Shown piece by piece: positions 8,750 through 17,191 of a DNA stretch of 36,729 bases; the stretch's first letter is position 1, and each line of letters begins with the position of its first letter. Under the pieces are notes generated by a model. That model was given only the letters and a program-made list of their open reading frames with translations, made no database searches and had not been told where the DNA came from. The stretch spans positions 1 through 36,729 of the forward strand of contig JANQRQ010000132.1 of assembly GCA_028284485.1 (NCBI GenBank). Reading direction: 5' to 3'. The stretch comes from Planctomycetaceae bacterium. GTDB taxonomy: Bacteria > Planctomycetota > Planctomycetia > Planctomycetales > Planctomycetaceae. The position numbers and the translations under genes were made by a program.

Positions 8750-9865
8750 CTACGATCGTTTTTTTGACCGCCGTCCGGCCGTCTCAAGAATCGAGATGAT
8801 CGCCAGAATGCAACCAATTAACACGAGAACAAGGACTGACTCGGTCCATCCGGATACGCGATACAGCAGCAAGCCCCCGATTCCCGTCGTCATGGTGGCA
8901 AGGTGAATCGTGAGTACCGCATCTCGCGGTTTCAACCCCAACTCGACCAAACGATGAGAAAAGTGGTTTCGATCGGCATGAAAAGGGCTTTTGCCTTGGC
9001 GCAGGCGAATCACGAGCACGGAACAAAAATCGTAAAGCGGAATCGCCAGAATACACAGCGGTGCCAGCATTACATGCCGGCCCGATTGGTCCGATTCGTA
9101 AAAAGTCCCGAGTACCGTCATGGTCGCCAGCATCAGTCCGATGAAATAACTCCCAGAGTCCCCCATAAAGATTGTGGCAGGCGGCCAATTGTGGACTAAA
9201 AAACCTGCCAGCGATCCCGCAAGAACCAGAAGAACACCGGCGACCAGCCAACGCGGTTCCGAAAGTGATGTCAGCATGATCGCTGCAAACATGACCGACG
9301 TGATACAGCCAATTCCAGCGGATAACCCATCCATGTTGTCGAGAAAGTTGAAGGAATTCACCAATACCACAATCCAGGCCAGCGTGACGGCTGAACCTAA
9401 CCACGGTAAGGGACTAAACACTGTCGCCCCAACACCTGCGGATACCATGGCGGCAGCGACTGCCAGTTGGACAATGAGTCGCGGGAGCCAGGGAAGGTTC
9501 CTCGCGTCGTCGATCAATCCGACAATACACAGGAGGGTTGCCCCGGCAAGAACGGCCCAAAGCTGAGAGGAGCGGGCCACAACACCATCTAAATGGAGCG
9601 CCAAATCGTCCGGCAGCCATTCCGGAAGCTGCGACGTCCGCGTCAAAAAAAACGCAGCCAAGGTGGCGAACACCAATGGAACGACCGTACCAGCCCAAAT
9701 GGCAATTCCGCCACCCAATGGGGTCGGATGAGAATGCGTCTTCCGATCGGCCGGCTGATCCACCAGGTTCCAACGCGGTGCAATCACGCGCATCGCGGCA
9801 GTTGCAATGCATGACACGACAAATGCCGGCGCGATACAGCCAACCGCAAATATCAACGGTAACAT
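8750..9865 (-). CDS. Undecaprenyl-phosphate GlcNAc-1-phosphate transferase (WecA/TagO-like)
   Basis: This enzyme moves a HexNAc-1-phosphate from its UDP-sugar to undecaprenyl phosphate, the first membrane step of surface glycan synthesis. The 371-residue protein shows the motifs of the MraY/WecA superfamily: NLVDQPADRKTHSHPTPLGGG (residues 33-53), the Mg-binding pair GLIDD (119-120), NFLDNMDGL (173-181), FMGDSGS (about 232) and the cytoplasmic loop HADRNHFSHRL (about 302-312). About ten membrane segments separate them. The HADRNHFSHRL loop points to the WecA/TagO branch rather than MraY of peptidoglycan synthesis. It is probably co-transcribed with the downstream ligase-like gene. No clear ribosome binding site precedes the ATG at 9865. 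The exact sugar is not determined. Confidence 0.92.
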   Translation of the reverse strand: MLPLIFAVGCIAPAFVVSCIATAAMRVIAPRWNLVDQPADRKTHSHPTPLGGGIAIWAGTVVPLVFATLAAFFLTRTSQLPEWLPDDLALHLDGVVARSSQLWAVLAGATLLCIVGLIDDARNLPWLPRLIVQLAVAAAMVSAGVGATVFSPLPWLGSAVTLAWIVVLVNSFNFLDNMDGLSAGIGCITSVMFAAIMLTSLSEPRWLVAGVLLVLAGSLAGFLVHNWPPATIFMGDSGSYFIGLMLATMTVLGTFYESDQSGRHVMLAPLCILAIPLYDFCSVLVIRLRQGKSPFHADRNHFSHRLVELGLKPRDAVLTIHLATMTTGIGGLLLYRVSGWTESVLVLVLIGCILAIISILETAGRRSKKRS

Positions 9866-10059
9866 CTACGGCACCGCGTTTCGATTAACATGACTGGAAT
9901 GCTGAACATAGACGCGGCTTACCGAAACTTCTGCATACAGCTTACAAATTCCATATCGAAGGGTCGCTGAGGAGTTCATTCCAACGATTCGCTGCAACGC
10001 CGTCCCGACGATCTGTCGGAATTCATCGGCGAACTCGATATCAAATTCGTAAGAGTCCT

Positions 10060-11628
10060 TTACGGTCTCGGTTGCAATGATGGTGGGTTTTTGGGAACGG
10101 ATCCTCGGTCATCCGGGACTTGATACTTCTCCTGCAATCGTTTCACCTCGGCTGTGAGATCCTTTTGAATCGAAGCGTACTGCGAATCGCCGTACACGCT
10201 CAACATTTCACGCGGGTCGTTCTGCAAATCGTACAATTCCCACTCATCAAGATTGTAGAAGTGGATGAGCTTGTAACGGTCGGTACGCACGCCGTAGTGA
10301 CGCCGTACCATGTGTGCCGTTTTGCGGTCGCCAAAGAACTCGTAATAGTGATAGTACAGACTCTTGTACCAGTCATTCGGTCGTTGGCCTTCCAAGAGCG
10401 GTACGATGCTACGTCCCTGCATGTCGTCGGGGATATCCGCACCTGCAATATCCAAAAACGTCTCAGCGAAATCGAGATTCGAAAGCAAGTCGCTATTCAC
10501 GGAACCGGCGGGAACTTTGCCGGGCCAACGAACCATAAACGGCATGCGGTACGATTCTTCGTACATGAATCGCTTGTCAAACCACCCATGATCACCCAAG
10601 TAAAACCCTTGGTCCGAGGAATAAATGACGATGGTATTGTCGGCCAAACCGGACTCGTCGAGATAGTCGAGTACGCGGCCCACATTGTCATCGACCGACG
10701 CCACACACCGCAGATAATCCTTGATGTAGCGCTGGTATTTCCACCGCACCAGTTCTTTCCCTTCGAGATTGGCTTCTTCGAATGCCTTATTCTTCGGGTC
10801 ATAGGCGGCATTCCAGATCGCCAGTTGCTCAGGGGTTAGATTACGCGGCGGATTGAGCTTCAGATCGTTGGGAGTCATCGTCTTTTCGATCGACATGTCC
10901 TGCGTCTTCGCCGCCGTGCCTCGCCCGGAATAGTCATCGAAAAGGTTCTCCGGTTCGGGAATTGTTACATCATCGTACATCGTGAGATGTTTCGGCCCAG
11001 GCTGCCAATTGCGGTGTGGCGCCTTGTGCTGGTACATCATCATGAACGGCTTGTCTGAATCTCGCTTGTTCTTCAAAAAGTCGAGAGCGATATCGGTGAT
11101 GATGTCCGTCGTGTATCCGGTATGCGAAACGCGATTTCCGTTTTCGATCATCGGCGGGTTGTAATAAGGCCCTTGGCCAATCAATACCTGCCAATAGTCG
11201 AACCCGGTCGGATCGGTCTTCAGGTGCCATTTACCGATCATTGCCGTTTGGTAACCCACCTTTTGCAGAAGCTTTGGAAATGTCTGCTGGCTGCCGTCAA
11301 AGGTGTTTCCGTTCTGCAAAAAGCCGTTTAAGTGACTGTGTTTGCCGGTCAAAATGACTGCGCGGCTTGGTCCGCAGATGGAATTCGTGCAGAAGCAGTT
11401 CTGAAACAGCATCCCCTCATTCGCGATGCGGTCTAGATTGGGGGTCTGGTTAATCTTCGAGCCGTAGCAACTTAAGGCGTGGGCAGCATGATCGTCGGTA
11501 AATATGAACAAGATATTCGGTCGACTATCCGCAGCAGTTAGCCCTCGACAAATTCCGAAAGCCAACAGTACGGCGACCATGAACCGCCAAACTACGAGAC
11601 TCAGCGACTTCGAATTGCGGGATATCAT
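10060..11628 (-). CDS. Secreted sulfatase (type I, formylglycine-dependent)
   Basis: A 522-residue exported hydrolase of sulfate esters. A signal peptide (about 1-33, ending GLTAADS) precedes the sulfatase domain. The catalytic motif CGPSR (Cys85-Arg89) fits C-x-P-S-R, whose Cys is converted to formylglycine. Metal ligands FTDDH (Asp45, Asp46) and the GKWHLK motif are present. A later [18 protein letters not shown] segment supplies the second metal-ligand cluster. The C-terminal part has the DLQNDPRE motif usual in the family. GAGGTG lies 8 bases before the ATG. No formylglycine-generating enzyme is encoded in this window, so maturation depends on a gene elsewhere. Sulfated polysaccharide breakdown is the likely role; the substrate cannot be read from the sequence. 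Confidence 0.94.
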   Translation of the reverse strand: MISRNSKSLSLVVWRFMVAVLLAFGICRGLTAADSRPNILFIFTDDHAAHALSCYGSKINQTPNLDRIANEGMLFQNCFCTNSICGPSRAVILTGKHSHLNGFLQNGNTFDGSQQTFPKLLQKVGYQTAMIGKWHLKTDPTGFDYWQVLIGQGPYYNPPMIENGNRVSHTGYTTDIITDIALDFLKNKRDSDKPFMMMYQHKAPHRNWQPGPKHLTMYDDVTIPEPENLFDDYSGRGTAAKTQDMSIEKTMTPNDLKLNPPRNLTPEQLAIWNAAYDPKNKAFEEANLEGKELVRWKYQRYIKDYLRCVASVDDNVGRVLDYLDESGLADNTIVIYSSDQGFYLGDHGWFDKRFMYEESYRMPFMVRWPGKVPAGSVNSDLLSNLDFAETFLDIAGADIPDDMQGRSIVPLLEGQRPNDWYKSLYYHYYEFFGDRKTAHMVRRHYGVRTDRYKLIHFYNLDEWELYDLQNDPREMLSVYGDSQYASIQKDLTAEVKRLQEKYQVPDDRGSVPKNPPSLQPRP

Positions 11629-12010
11629 CGGTTGGCACCTCTGGATTGTCTTTGAATCTTAATGCACATCGTTGCAACGGCTCTTTCGCATCATCTTGCG
11701 GGTTCCGACGTGCCAGTGCAAGCATCGATCCATGAGCCCAAATCACCGTCTTGCAGTCTCGCCTGATCACAATTCCAAGGGCTCTGGATGCCAAACGAGT
11801 CACAATTAAAGAATCGATACCACATCCGATCTGGTCATCGGGCGGAGGTTGATCCGTGCCTGGGAACAATCCCACTACGTTTCTGCAGTCATTCTTACGA
11901 GAAAAAATGCCAATTCGACACACTTTTGAATCAATCGCCTAAACAGAGCAAAAACCACAACCACATACCCAATAAACACTTACAACACAAAACAAACTAC
12001 AGAGCGGTCC
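11629..12010. other. Divergent intergenic region with an A/C-only tract
   Basis: About 470 bp separate the divergent sulfatase and TPR genes; this is the part before the sigma-54 promoter. Between 11941 and 12000, 53 of 60 top-strand bases are A or C, unlike anything else nearby. A tract like this directly upstream of a sigma-54 promoter could bend DNA or hold activator sites. The frame running into the TPR gene from 11788 is rejected as coding because it reads through this tract and the promoter. Confidence 0.55.
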
Positions 12011-12026
12011 TGGCACGACGTTTGCA
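12011..12026 (+). promoter_or_regulatory. Sigma-54 (-24/-12) promoter
   Basis: TGGCACGACGTTTGCA matches the RpoN consensus TGGCACG-N4-TTGC exactly. The invariant GG (12012-12013) and GC (12024-12025) are separated by the required 10 bases. Transcription would begin near 12036, about 65 bases before the TPR gene. Sigma-54 promoters need an AAA+ enhancer-binding activator, which is not encoded in this window. Confidence 0.75.
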
Positions 12027-12102
12027 TCTACAAACAATCAGAAAGTGTCGGAACCGATCGACCGCGATCGGTGTCTACCGACTCAGAGAGACGAGGTGCA
12101 TC

Positions 12103-12537
12103 ATGACCGATTCTTTACCGAAGAAAATGATCAGAAGGCTGGCGGCAGCAGAGGGTTTTCTCGAACTCGACTTGCCGCGATATGCACTGGAAGAACTGGA
12201 TGCCATCGACGACGCAAACCGTCTCGAAGGCCCGATGATGTACCTACGCGGTGAAGCATTAAAGGCGCTGGCACAGTATGACAACGCGATTGAACCATTG
12301 AGCCGAGCGGCTGAGCTGTTTCCACCCCAATTGAGTAAGTTTGCCTGGATGTCGCTGAGCGATTGCTACCGCGAAACCGGCAAAGAAGAACTCGCCGACA
12401 TGGCCCAGCAGGCCGCACGGGCCTTGGCTGACGTCGTTGCTCCGCCGACCTTGCAGGTGGATCTCCAGTTTCCGCTTCAATTCGACGTCGACTTCGGAGA
12501 TTCACGGCGATCGCTGCCTCCGGAAGGCGAGCTATAA
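12103..12537 (+). CDS. Small TPR-repeat protein
   Basis: A 144-residue cytoplasmic protein without a signal peptide. Three or four helix-turn-helix units resemble tetratricopeptide repeats: AEGFLELDLPRYALEELDAI (about 18-37), MYLRGEALKALAQYDNAIEPLSRAAELFP (about 46-74) and a third unit around WMSLSDCYRETGKEELADMAQQAARAL. The tail is hydrophobic and acidic (VDLQFPLQFDVDFGD). TPRs bind other proteins, so a scaffold or adaptor role is likely; no catalytic motif is seen. The ATG at 12103 follows GAGGTG, and the predicted sigma-54 promoter lies 77-92 bases upstream, which also excludes a longer start. The partner is unknown. Confidence 0.82.
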   Translation: MTDSLPKKMIRRLAAAEGFLELDLPRYALEELDAIDDANRLEGPMMYLRGEALKALAQYDNAIEPLSRAAELFPPQLSKFAWMSLSDCYRETGKEELADMAQQAARALADVVAPPTLQVDLQFPLQFDVDFGDSRRSLPPEGEL

Positions 12538-12759
12538 ACAGCTCGAATCCAACCGACACTTCCGCTGACTGCTGAACGCTGTCCGTTCGACACTGCAAAC
12601 GCGATTTCTTTGCGATATCGACCTCGACTCGGTTTGGACGAGTGCGACACGCTCGCCCGCGAGACCGACGTGCCGGCCTGCTCGCGCAGGAGTCGCCTGT
12701 TCGACCAAACGGCACGGCGAGGAAGATTTGCCCGTGTCGTCGCTGGAATCACAGACCCT

Positions 12760-12787
12760 TGTTGCACCATAGCAGTGCCCCTAGAAT
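12760..12787 (+). promoter_or_regulatory. Candidate sigma-70 promoter of the YhaM-like gene
   Basis: TTGTTG (12760-12765) and TAGAAT (12782-12787) are 16 bases apart. The -10 box is one mismatch from consensus; the -35 box is poor. Transcription would begin near 12794, about 40 bases before the start codon. The rest of the 12538-12833 interval shows nothing recognisable. Confidence 0.4.
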
Positions 12788-12833
12788 CGGAGGCCCGTGC
12801 AACTGGAACGATTTTGACCTGGAAAGCGCCGGA

Positions 12834-13811
12834 ATGAGCCGCCAGCTTCTTACGAATCTCAACGATGGAGATGCCGTCGAAGAGACATTTTACCTTGCTG
12901 ATAAACAACTGCGGGCCAATCGCAACGCGAATTTGTATCTATTGGCCACGCTGCGTGACTCGAGTGGCTCGATGAGCGGCCTGATGTGGAACGTGGCCGA
13001 AGACAGCATGTCTCACATCGATTCTGGTGATTATGTGCGCGTGCGGGGCAAAGTGCAGCTCTACCAAGGGAATCTGCAAATGATCCTCACCCACATTCAA
13101 CGTGTTTCCCCCGAAACGGTTGATCCTCTCGATTTTCAGCAGCAGCCCCCTACGAACGTCGAACAATTGCTGACGCGCATGCGGGAAATCCTGCTTTCGA
13201 TGGATGACCCTCACCTTCGCGCATTGATGGAGTGCTTCTTGATTGACGACGGGCTCATGGACTCGCTGTCCCGAGCAGCAGCCGGAGTCAAAGCCCATCA
13301 CGCCTACCACGGCGGTCTGGTTGAACACATCGTCAATATGCTCGAGGTCGCCCACCGCATTGACGACCTTTATCCCGAAGTCGATAACAACTTGCTACTC
13401 GCTGGGATTTTTCTCCACGACATCGGCAAGATCCGCGAAATGGATTTTGAAAACGGCTTTATTTACACCGACGAAGGTCAACTGCTCGGGCATATGGTGA
13501 TTGCCGTCGAAATGGTCAGCGACAAAGCCCAACAGGCGACAGAGTTGACTGGCGAACCATTTCCCGAGGAGACTTTGCTGCGCCTTAAGCACATGATTGT
13601 CAGCCACCACGGTACTTACGAATTCGGCAGCACAAGACTTCCGATGACTCCCGAGGCAATTGCGTTGCACCATCTCGACAACCTCGATGCAAAAGTCCAC
13701 GAATTCGCCGACGCGATCGAAGGCGACCCGAACACAAAGTCGCACTGGACTCCATTCATCAATCGTATAGACCGCAAACTCTTTCGGGGCGCAAACAAAG
13801 CCGGCGAGTGA
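12834..13811 (+). CDS. YhaM-like 3'-5' exoribonuclease (OB-fold plus HD domain)
   Basis: A 325-residue protein matching the length and layout of Bacillus YhaM. An N-terminal OB-fold nucleic-acid-binding region (about 15-95: FYLADKQLRANRNANLYLLATLRDSSG, then YVRVRGKVQLYQGNLQMIL) is followed by an HD metal-dependent phosphohydrolase domain (about 150-310). HD residues visible are HHAYHGGLVEH (155-165), HDIGK (195-199), GHM (220) and IVSHHGTYEFGS (256-266). Such enzymes degrade RNA, and sometimes single-stranded DNA, from the 3' end using Mn or Mg. The ATG at 12834 was chosen because GGAAAG precedes it and family similarity starts within a few residues; the frame is open 64 codons further upstream without family similarity. 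It is followed by RNase R in the same direction. Confidence 0.93.
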   Translation: MSRQLLTNLNDGDAVEETFYLADKQLRANRNANLYLLATLRDSSGSMSGLMWNVAEDSMSHIDSGDYVRVRGKVQLYQGNLQMILTHIQRVSPETVDPLDFQQQPPTNVEQLLTRMREILLSMDDPHLRALMECFLIDDGLMDSLSRAAAGVKAHHAYHGGLVEHIVNMLEVAHRIDDLYPEVDNNLLLAGIFLHDIGKIREMDFENGFIYTDEGQLLGHMVIAVEMVSDKAQQATELTGEPFPEETLLRLKHMIVSHHGTYEFGSTRLPMTPEAIALHHLDNLDAKVHEFADAIEGDPNTKSHWTPFINRIDRKLFRGANKAGE

Positions 13812-13877
13812 TCGTTCAACCGATCGGCGATTCCGGTTGGCGTCGTGGGCCGCGCAATACCTTTTGTCCTAAATCAT

Positions 13878-13921
13878 CGGCCGAGTCGAGTCGGAATTTC
13901 CGATTCGGCAATTCTCGGCCG
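13878..13921 (+). promoter_or_regulatory. Long hairpin between the YhaM-like gene and rnr
   Basis: CGGCCGAG (13878-13885) pairs with CTCGGCCG (13914-13921). Inside it CGAGTCGG (13887-13894) pairs with CCGATTCG (13900-13907, one G-U pair) around the loop AATTT. The two stems are separated by an asymmetric internal loop of 1 and 6 bases. No T-run follows on either strand. It lies 82 bases before the rnr ATG and 66 bases after the YhaM-like stop. It may be a 3' stabilising or terminating structure, or a leader element of rnr. A smaller inverted repeat (CAACCG/CGGTTG, 13817-13839) precedes it. Confidence 0.55.
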
Positions 13922-14002
13922 GCGCCTCGACATTGACACGGTCATGGCATTTGCCGGCGTCATCGGCCAATCAACGTCGCTCACAAAACGGCAACAGACA
14001 AG

Positions 14003-16324
14003 ATGAAACAACAAATTCTCGATTACCTCTCGCGATCGAATTATCGCCCGATCAAACCGAAAGAGTTGGCCAAGAAAATCGGCATTAAGAAAAAGAACAT
14101 GCCGCAGTTTAAGGCAGCACTTGCGGAATTGGCCGATGCCGGGAAAGTGAAACGGGGGAAGAGCGGTCAGGTCCGCATCGCGACGGCTCCTGGTTTAATC
14201 GAGGGGATTATCAAAAAAACAGCATCCGGTGCCGGTTACTTAATCCCTCACGAGCAACCTGGGAAAAAACCGATAACCGATGTCTATATCGCTCCAGCTG
14301 ATCTGGCAGACGCGCATACCGGCGACGAAGTCCTCGTCCAACTACTTAAGCGCCGACGCAGTGGCGGGCAACGATGCGGCCGAGTCGACGAAATCCTCGA
14401 ACGGGCCACACACCGTTTCGTCGGCACGTATTTTGAAAGAGCAGGGCAGGGCCTTGTTCAAGTCGACGGAACAGCCATCTCCGACCCAGTGGCTGTCGGC
14501 GACCCCGGGGCGAAGGGGGCCCAGCCGCAAGACAAAGTCGTTGTCGAAATGTTGCGGTTTCCCTCGCACTTGCAACCGGGCGAAGCGGTCCTGACCGAAG
14601 TGCTCGGCCCGCAGGGGAAGCCGGGTGTCGACACGCTGACAATTATCCATGAATTCGGCCTGCCGGACGAATTCCCCGACGATGTTCTCGACGACGCACG
14701 GCAACGAGCCGATCAGTTTGATGAAAGTGATCTGTCGAATCGGCACGACCTAACGAACCAAACCATCGTAACGATCGACCCGGTCGACGCGCGCGACTTC
14801 GACGACGCCATCTCGCTGACCAAAAACGAAGCAGGGAACTGGCGACTGGGAGTTCACATCGCTGACGTTAGCCATTTTGTGCCGGAAGGAAGCCTACTCG
14901 ACTTGGAGGCCAGAAAGCGAGGCACAAGCGTTTATTTGCCGGGCCGCGTTCTCCCCATGCTGCCGGAAATCATTTCCAACGGGCTCGCCAGCCTTCAGCA
15001 GGGACGCGTGCGATTCTCCAAGTCGGTATTTATCGAATTCACGCCGGACGGCGTTCCTCTGCATACCGAGTTCGCGGCATCCGCTATCAAAGTGACGAGA
15101 AGATTCGCCTACGAAGAAGTCCTGGACATTCTTCAGGGCAAACCACCGAAAAAGCGTCTGACAAAAAATGTGCAGCAACTCCTCAGCGACATGCAGACAC
15201 TGGCGATGCTGCTGCGGAAAAGGCGATTCGCAGCGGGAGCTTTGGAGTTGACCCTGCCCGAAGTCAAACTCGACTTGGGGAAGAAGGGAGAAGTCACCGG
15301 TGCTCACACCGTTCCCCATGACGAAAGCCACCAAATCATCGAAGAATTCATGTTGGCAGCGAACATCGCGGTCGCCACTCATTTCGATGATCGGGCCATC
15401 CCGGTGATGAGGCGTGTTCACGGCGAACCATCGTCAGCCAAATTGTCTGCATTTCGAAATTTTGTCAAAGCGCTTGGCTTTCAACTCGAACGGCCACAAA
15501 GTCGCCATGCCTTGCAGGAATTACTCGACAAAGTTGAAGGGAAACCAGCATCGCAAGCCATCAATTACGCATTGCTACGAAGTATGAAGCAAGCGGAATA
15601 CACAGGGCGCGACCTGGGCCACTATGCGCTGGCTGTGGAGAACTACTGCCATTTTACCAGCCCCATTCGCCGCTATCCCGACCTGGTCGTCCACCGAATG
15701 ATCGAGTCCTTCCTCGGTTCATCGAAGAAGGTCTCCTACAAAAACGAATATGAGCTGACCAAACTGGGAAAACTCTGTTCGGGAGCGGAGCGGCGCGCCG
15801 CCACCGCAGAACGCGAACTCACCAAAATCAAACTGCTGAACTTCATGGCAGAGCGTATCGGTACGGAATTCGACGCCAATATCACCGGCGTGGAGCGTTT
15901 CGGGCTGTTCTGCCAGGGCCGCGAAATACCAGTCGACGGGTTCATTCACGTCAGCTGGTTGGGTGAAAACGACGTCTTTTACTTTGACGATGCCGCGATT
16001 TCACTCATCGGTCGTCGTACTGGCAAGCAATATCGCCTGGGAGACAAGATTCGCGTCAAAGTAGCGCACGTCGACCTCAATCGTCGGGAACTCGACCTGC
16101 ACCTCGCACCAAGATCAACTACGGGAAAATCCAAGCCCAGAACGACAAAGGGGCGGAAAACGAGCGGTCGTAAGACCGATTCGCGAGGGGCAAAAACCGG
16201 TGGTCGAAAAAAAACCGGCAAATCGGCCCCCACGCGCAGTAAGAAAAAGAACTCTGCCGGCTCCTCCCAAACGAACCGGGGCAACCCACGGCGTAAACGC
16301 AAGAAGTCTAGGCGGCGGTCTTAG
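14003..16324 (+). CDS. rnr: Ribonuclease R
   Basis: RNase R is a processive 3'-5' exoribonuclease that degrades structured RNA, defective tRNA and rRNA. The 773-residue protein has an N-terminal winged-helix segment (about 1-60), cold-shock-type domains (about 65-205), the RNB catalytic domain (about 250-590) starting with IDPVDARDFDDA, whose Asp259, Asp265, Asp267 and Asp268 are the metal ligands, then an S1 domain (about 640-720: GTEFDANITGVERFGLFCQ, IHVSWL, GDKIRVKVAHVDLNRRELDL). The tail (about 722-773) is very rich in Lys, Arg, Gly, Ser and Thr, as in many RNase R proteins, and probably helps grip double-stranded RNA. It lies downstream of a second 3' exonuclease gene. The ribosome binding site is weak. 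Confidence 0.96.
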   Translation: MKQQILDYLSRSNYRPIKPKELAKKIGIKKKNMPQFKAALAELADAGKVKRGKSGQVRIATAPGLIEGIIKKTASGAGYLIPHEQPGKKPITDVYIAPADLADAHTGDEVLVQLLKRRRSGGQRCGRVDEILERATHRFVGTYFERAGQGLVQVDGTAISDPVAVGDPGAKGAQPQDKVVVEMLRFPSHLQPGEAVLTEVLGPQGKPGVDTLTIIHEFGLPDEFPDDVLDDARQRADQFDESDLSNRHDLTNQTIVTIDPVDARDFDDAISLTKNEAGNWRLGVHIADVSHFVPEGSLLDLEARKRGTSVYLPGRVLPMLPEIISNGLASLQQGRVRFSKSVFIEFTPDGVPLHTEFAASAIKVTRRFAYEEVLDILQGKPPKKRLTKNVQQLLSDMQTLAMLLRKRRFAAGALELTLPEVKLDLGKKGEVTGAHTVPHDESHQIIEEFMLAANIAVATHFDDRAIPVMRRVHGEPSSAKLSAFRNFVKALGFQLERPQSRHALQELLDKVEGKPASQAINYALLRSMKQAEYTGRDLGHYALAVENYCHFTSPIRRYPDLVVHRMIESFLGSSKKVSYKNEYELTKLGKLCSGAERRAATAERELTKIKLLNFMAERIGTEFDANITGVERFGLFCQGREIPVDGFIHVSWLGENDVFYFDDAAISLIGRRTGKQYRLGDKIRVKVAHVDLNRRELDLHLAPRSTTGKSKPRTTKGRKTSGRKTDSRGAKTGGRKKTGKSAPTRSKKKNSAGSSQTNRGNPRRKRKKSRRRS

Positions 16325-16345
16325 AAACGGCCCCGCAGGCCGCCT

Positions 16346-16362
16346 CGAGTTCTCTCGTTTTT
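16346..16362 (+). terminator. Weak intrinsic terminator after rnr
   Basis: CGAG-ttct-CTCG followed directly by TTTTT, 22 bases after the rnr stop. A separate 5-bp hairpin (CGGCC-ccgca-GGCCG, 16328-16342) comes just before it. The stems are short, but position and T-run fit termination before the sdh promoter. Confidence 0.4.
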
Positions 16363-16378
16363 CGCTTGGCCCTCACGA

Positions 16379-16406
16379 TTGAAGTTGCGACCGGTTGACC
16401 TATAAT
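16379..16406 (+). promoter_or_regulatory. Sigma-70-type promoter of sdhCAB
   Basis: TTGAAG (16379-16384) and a perfect TATAAT (16401-16406) are 16 bases apart. Transcription would begin near 16413, about 50 bases before the sdhC start codon. Confidence 0.6.
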
Positions 16407-16464
16407 CCGGTAAGAACAATCGATTCTGACCGCGTCGAGACGCCAATTTTCCAAGGAGCTGACT

Positions 16465-17166
16465 TTGAACTCGCTGGTGCGGGCCCTCACTTCTTCCGTT
16501 GGGAAGAAGTTCGTGATGGGAATTACGGGGTTGTTGCTGTGCGGCTTTTTGGTCATCCATCTGGCAGGCAATCTGCTGCTATACGTCGGTGCTGAACAGT
16601 ACAACCATTACGCCCACTCCATGCATTCGCAGGAATGGCTCGTCAACATTGCCGAGGTGGGCCTGCTCGCGTTGTTCGCCGCCCACTTGTTCCTCGCAAT
16701 TCGATTAACCACCGAAAACCGGGCCGCGCGTCAACAGCGGTACGAATTGAAAAAGTCAAAGAAGGACGATCCCACGACGGATTTACATGCGGACAGCTGG
16801 ATGTTCATCTCTGGTGCTGTCGTTTTAGCGTTTTTGCTTGTGCACCTTGCTGATTTCCGCTTTGAATTGCGCGACCTCGACGATGTGGCTTACAAAACAA
16901 CCACGGCGAGCGGAGAAATCATCGATAAGGAGCCGTTCGACAAAGCCGTGGCGCTACTGAAAAATCCGATCAGCCGGTGGGTGTACTTAATCGGTTCGGT
17001 CCTGCTGGCGTTCCATCTCAGTCATGGCTTTGCAAGTGCGTTTCAATCCCTCGGCATGAGTCATCCGAAATACAACGGTTTGATTCGTGTCGCTGGAATC
17101 GTTTTTGCATTTGTCGTCGGCATCGGATTCGCATCGTTTGTTGTTTGGGCATACTACTTGGAATAA
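16465..17166 (+). CDS. sdhC: Succinate dehydrogenase cytochrome b558 subunit
   Basis: The membrane anchor of respiratory complex II, which carries heme b and hands electrons from succinate to the quinone. The 233-residue protein has five hydrophobic segments, the layout of single-subunit (SdhC/FrdC b558) anchors of Bacillus, Chlorobi and Bacteroidota type. His residues in or near the membrane segments (VIHLAGN, AAHLFLA, LVHLADF, LAFHLSHGF) are the likely heme ligands. Translation starts at TTG: AAGGAG (16453-16458) is spaced 6 bases from it, the encoded protein begins as the family does (MNSLVRALTSSVGKK), and no ATG exists nearby in frame until residue 18. It is the first gene of sdhC-sdhA-sdhB. 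Confidence 0.93.
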   Translation: MNSLVRALTSSVGKKFVMGITGLLLCGFLVIHLAGNLLLYVGAEQYNHYAHSMHSQEWLVNIAEVGLLALFAAHLFLAIRLTTENRAARQQRYELKKSKKDDPTTDLHADSWMFISGAVVLAFLLVHLADFRFELRDLDDVAYKTTTASGEIIDKEPFDKAVALLKNPISRWVYLIGSVLLAFHLSHGFASAFQSLGMSHPKYNGLIRVAGIVFAFVVGIGFASFVVWAYYLE

Positions 17167-17191
17167 CACGGCCCCTGCAGGGTAATCGCCA

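Noticed and set aside
10120..10839. 239-codon plus-strand frame opposite the sulfatase
   Set aside because: Antisense shadow; the sulfatase has complete catalytic motifs on the other strand.
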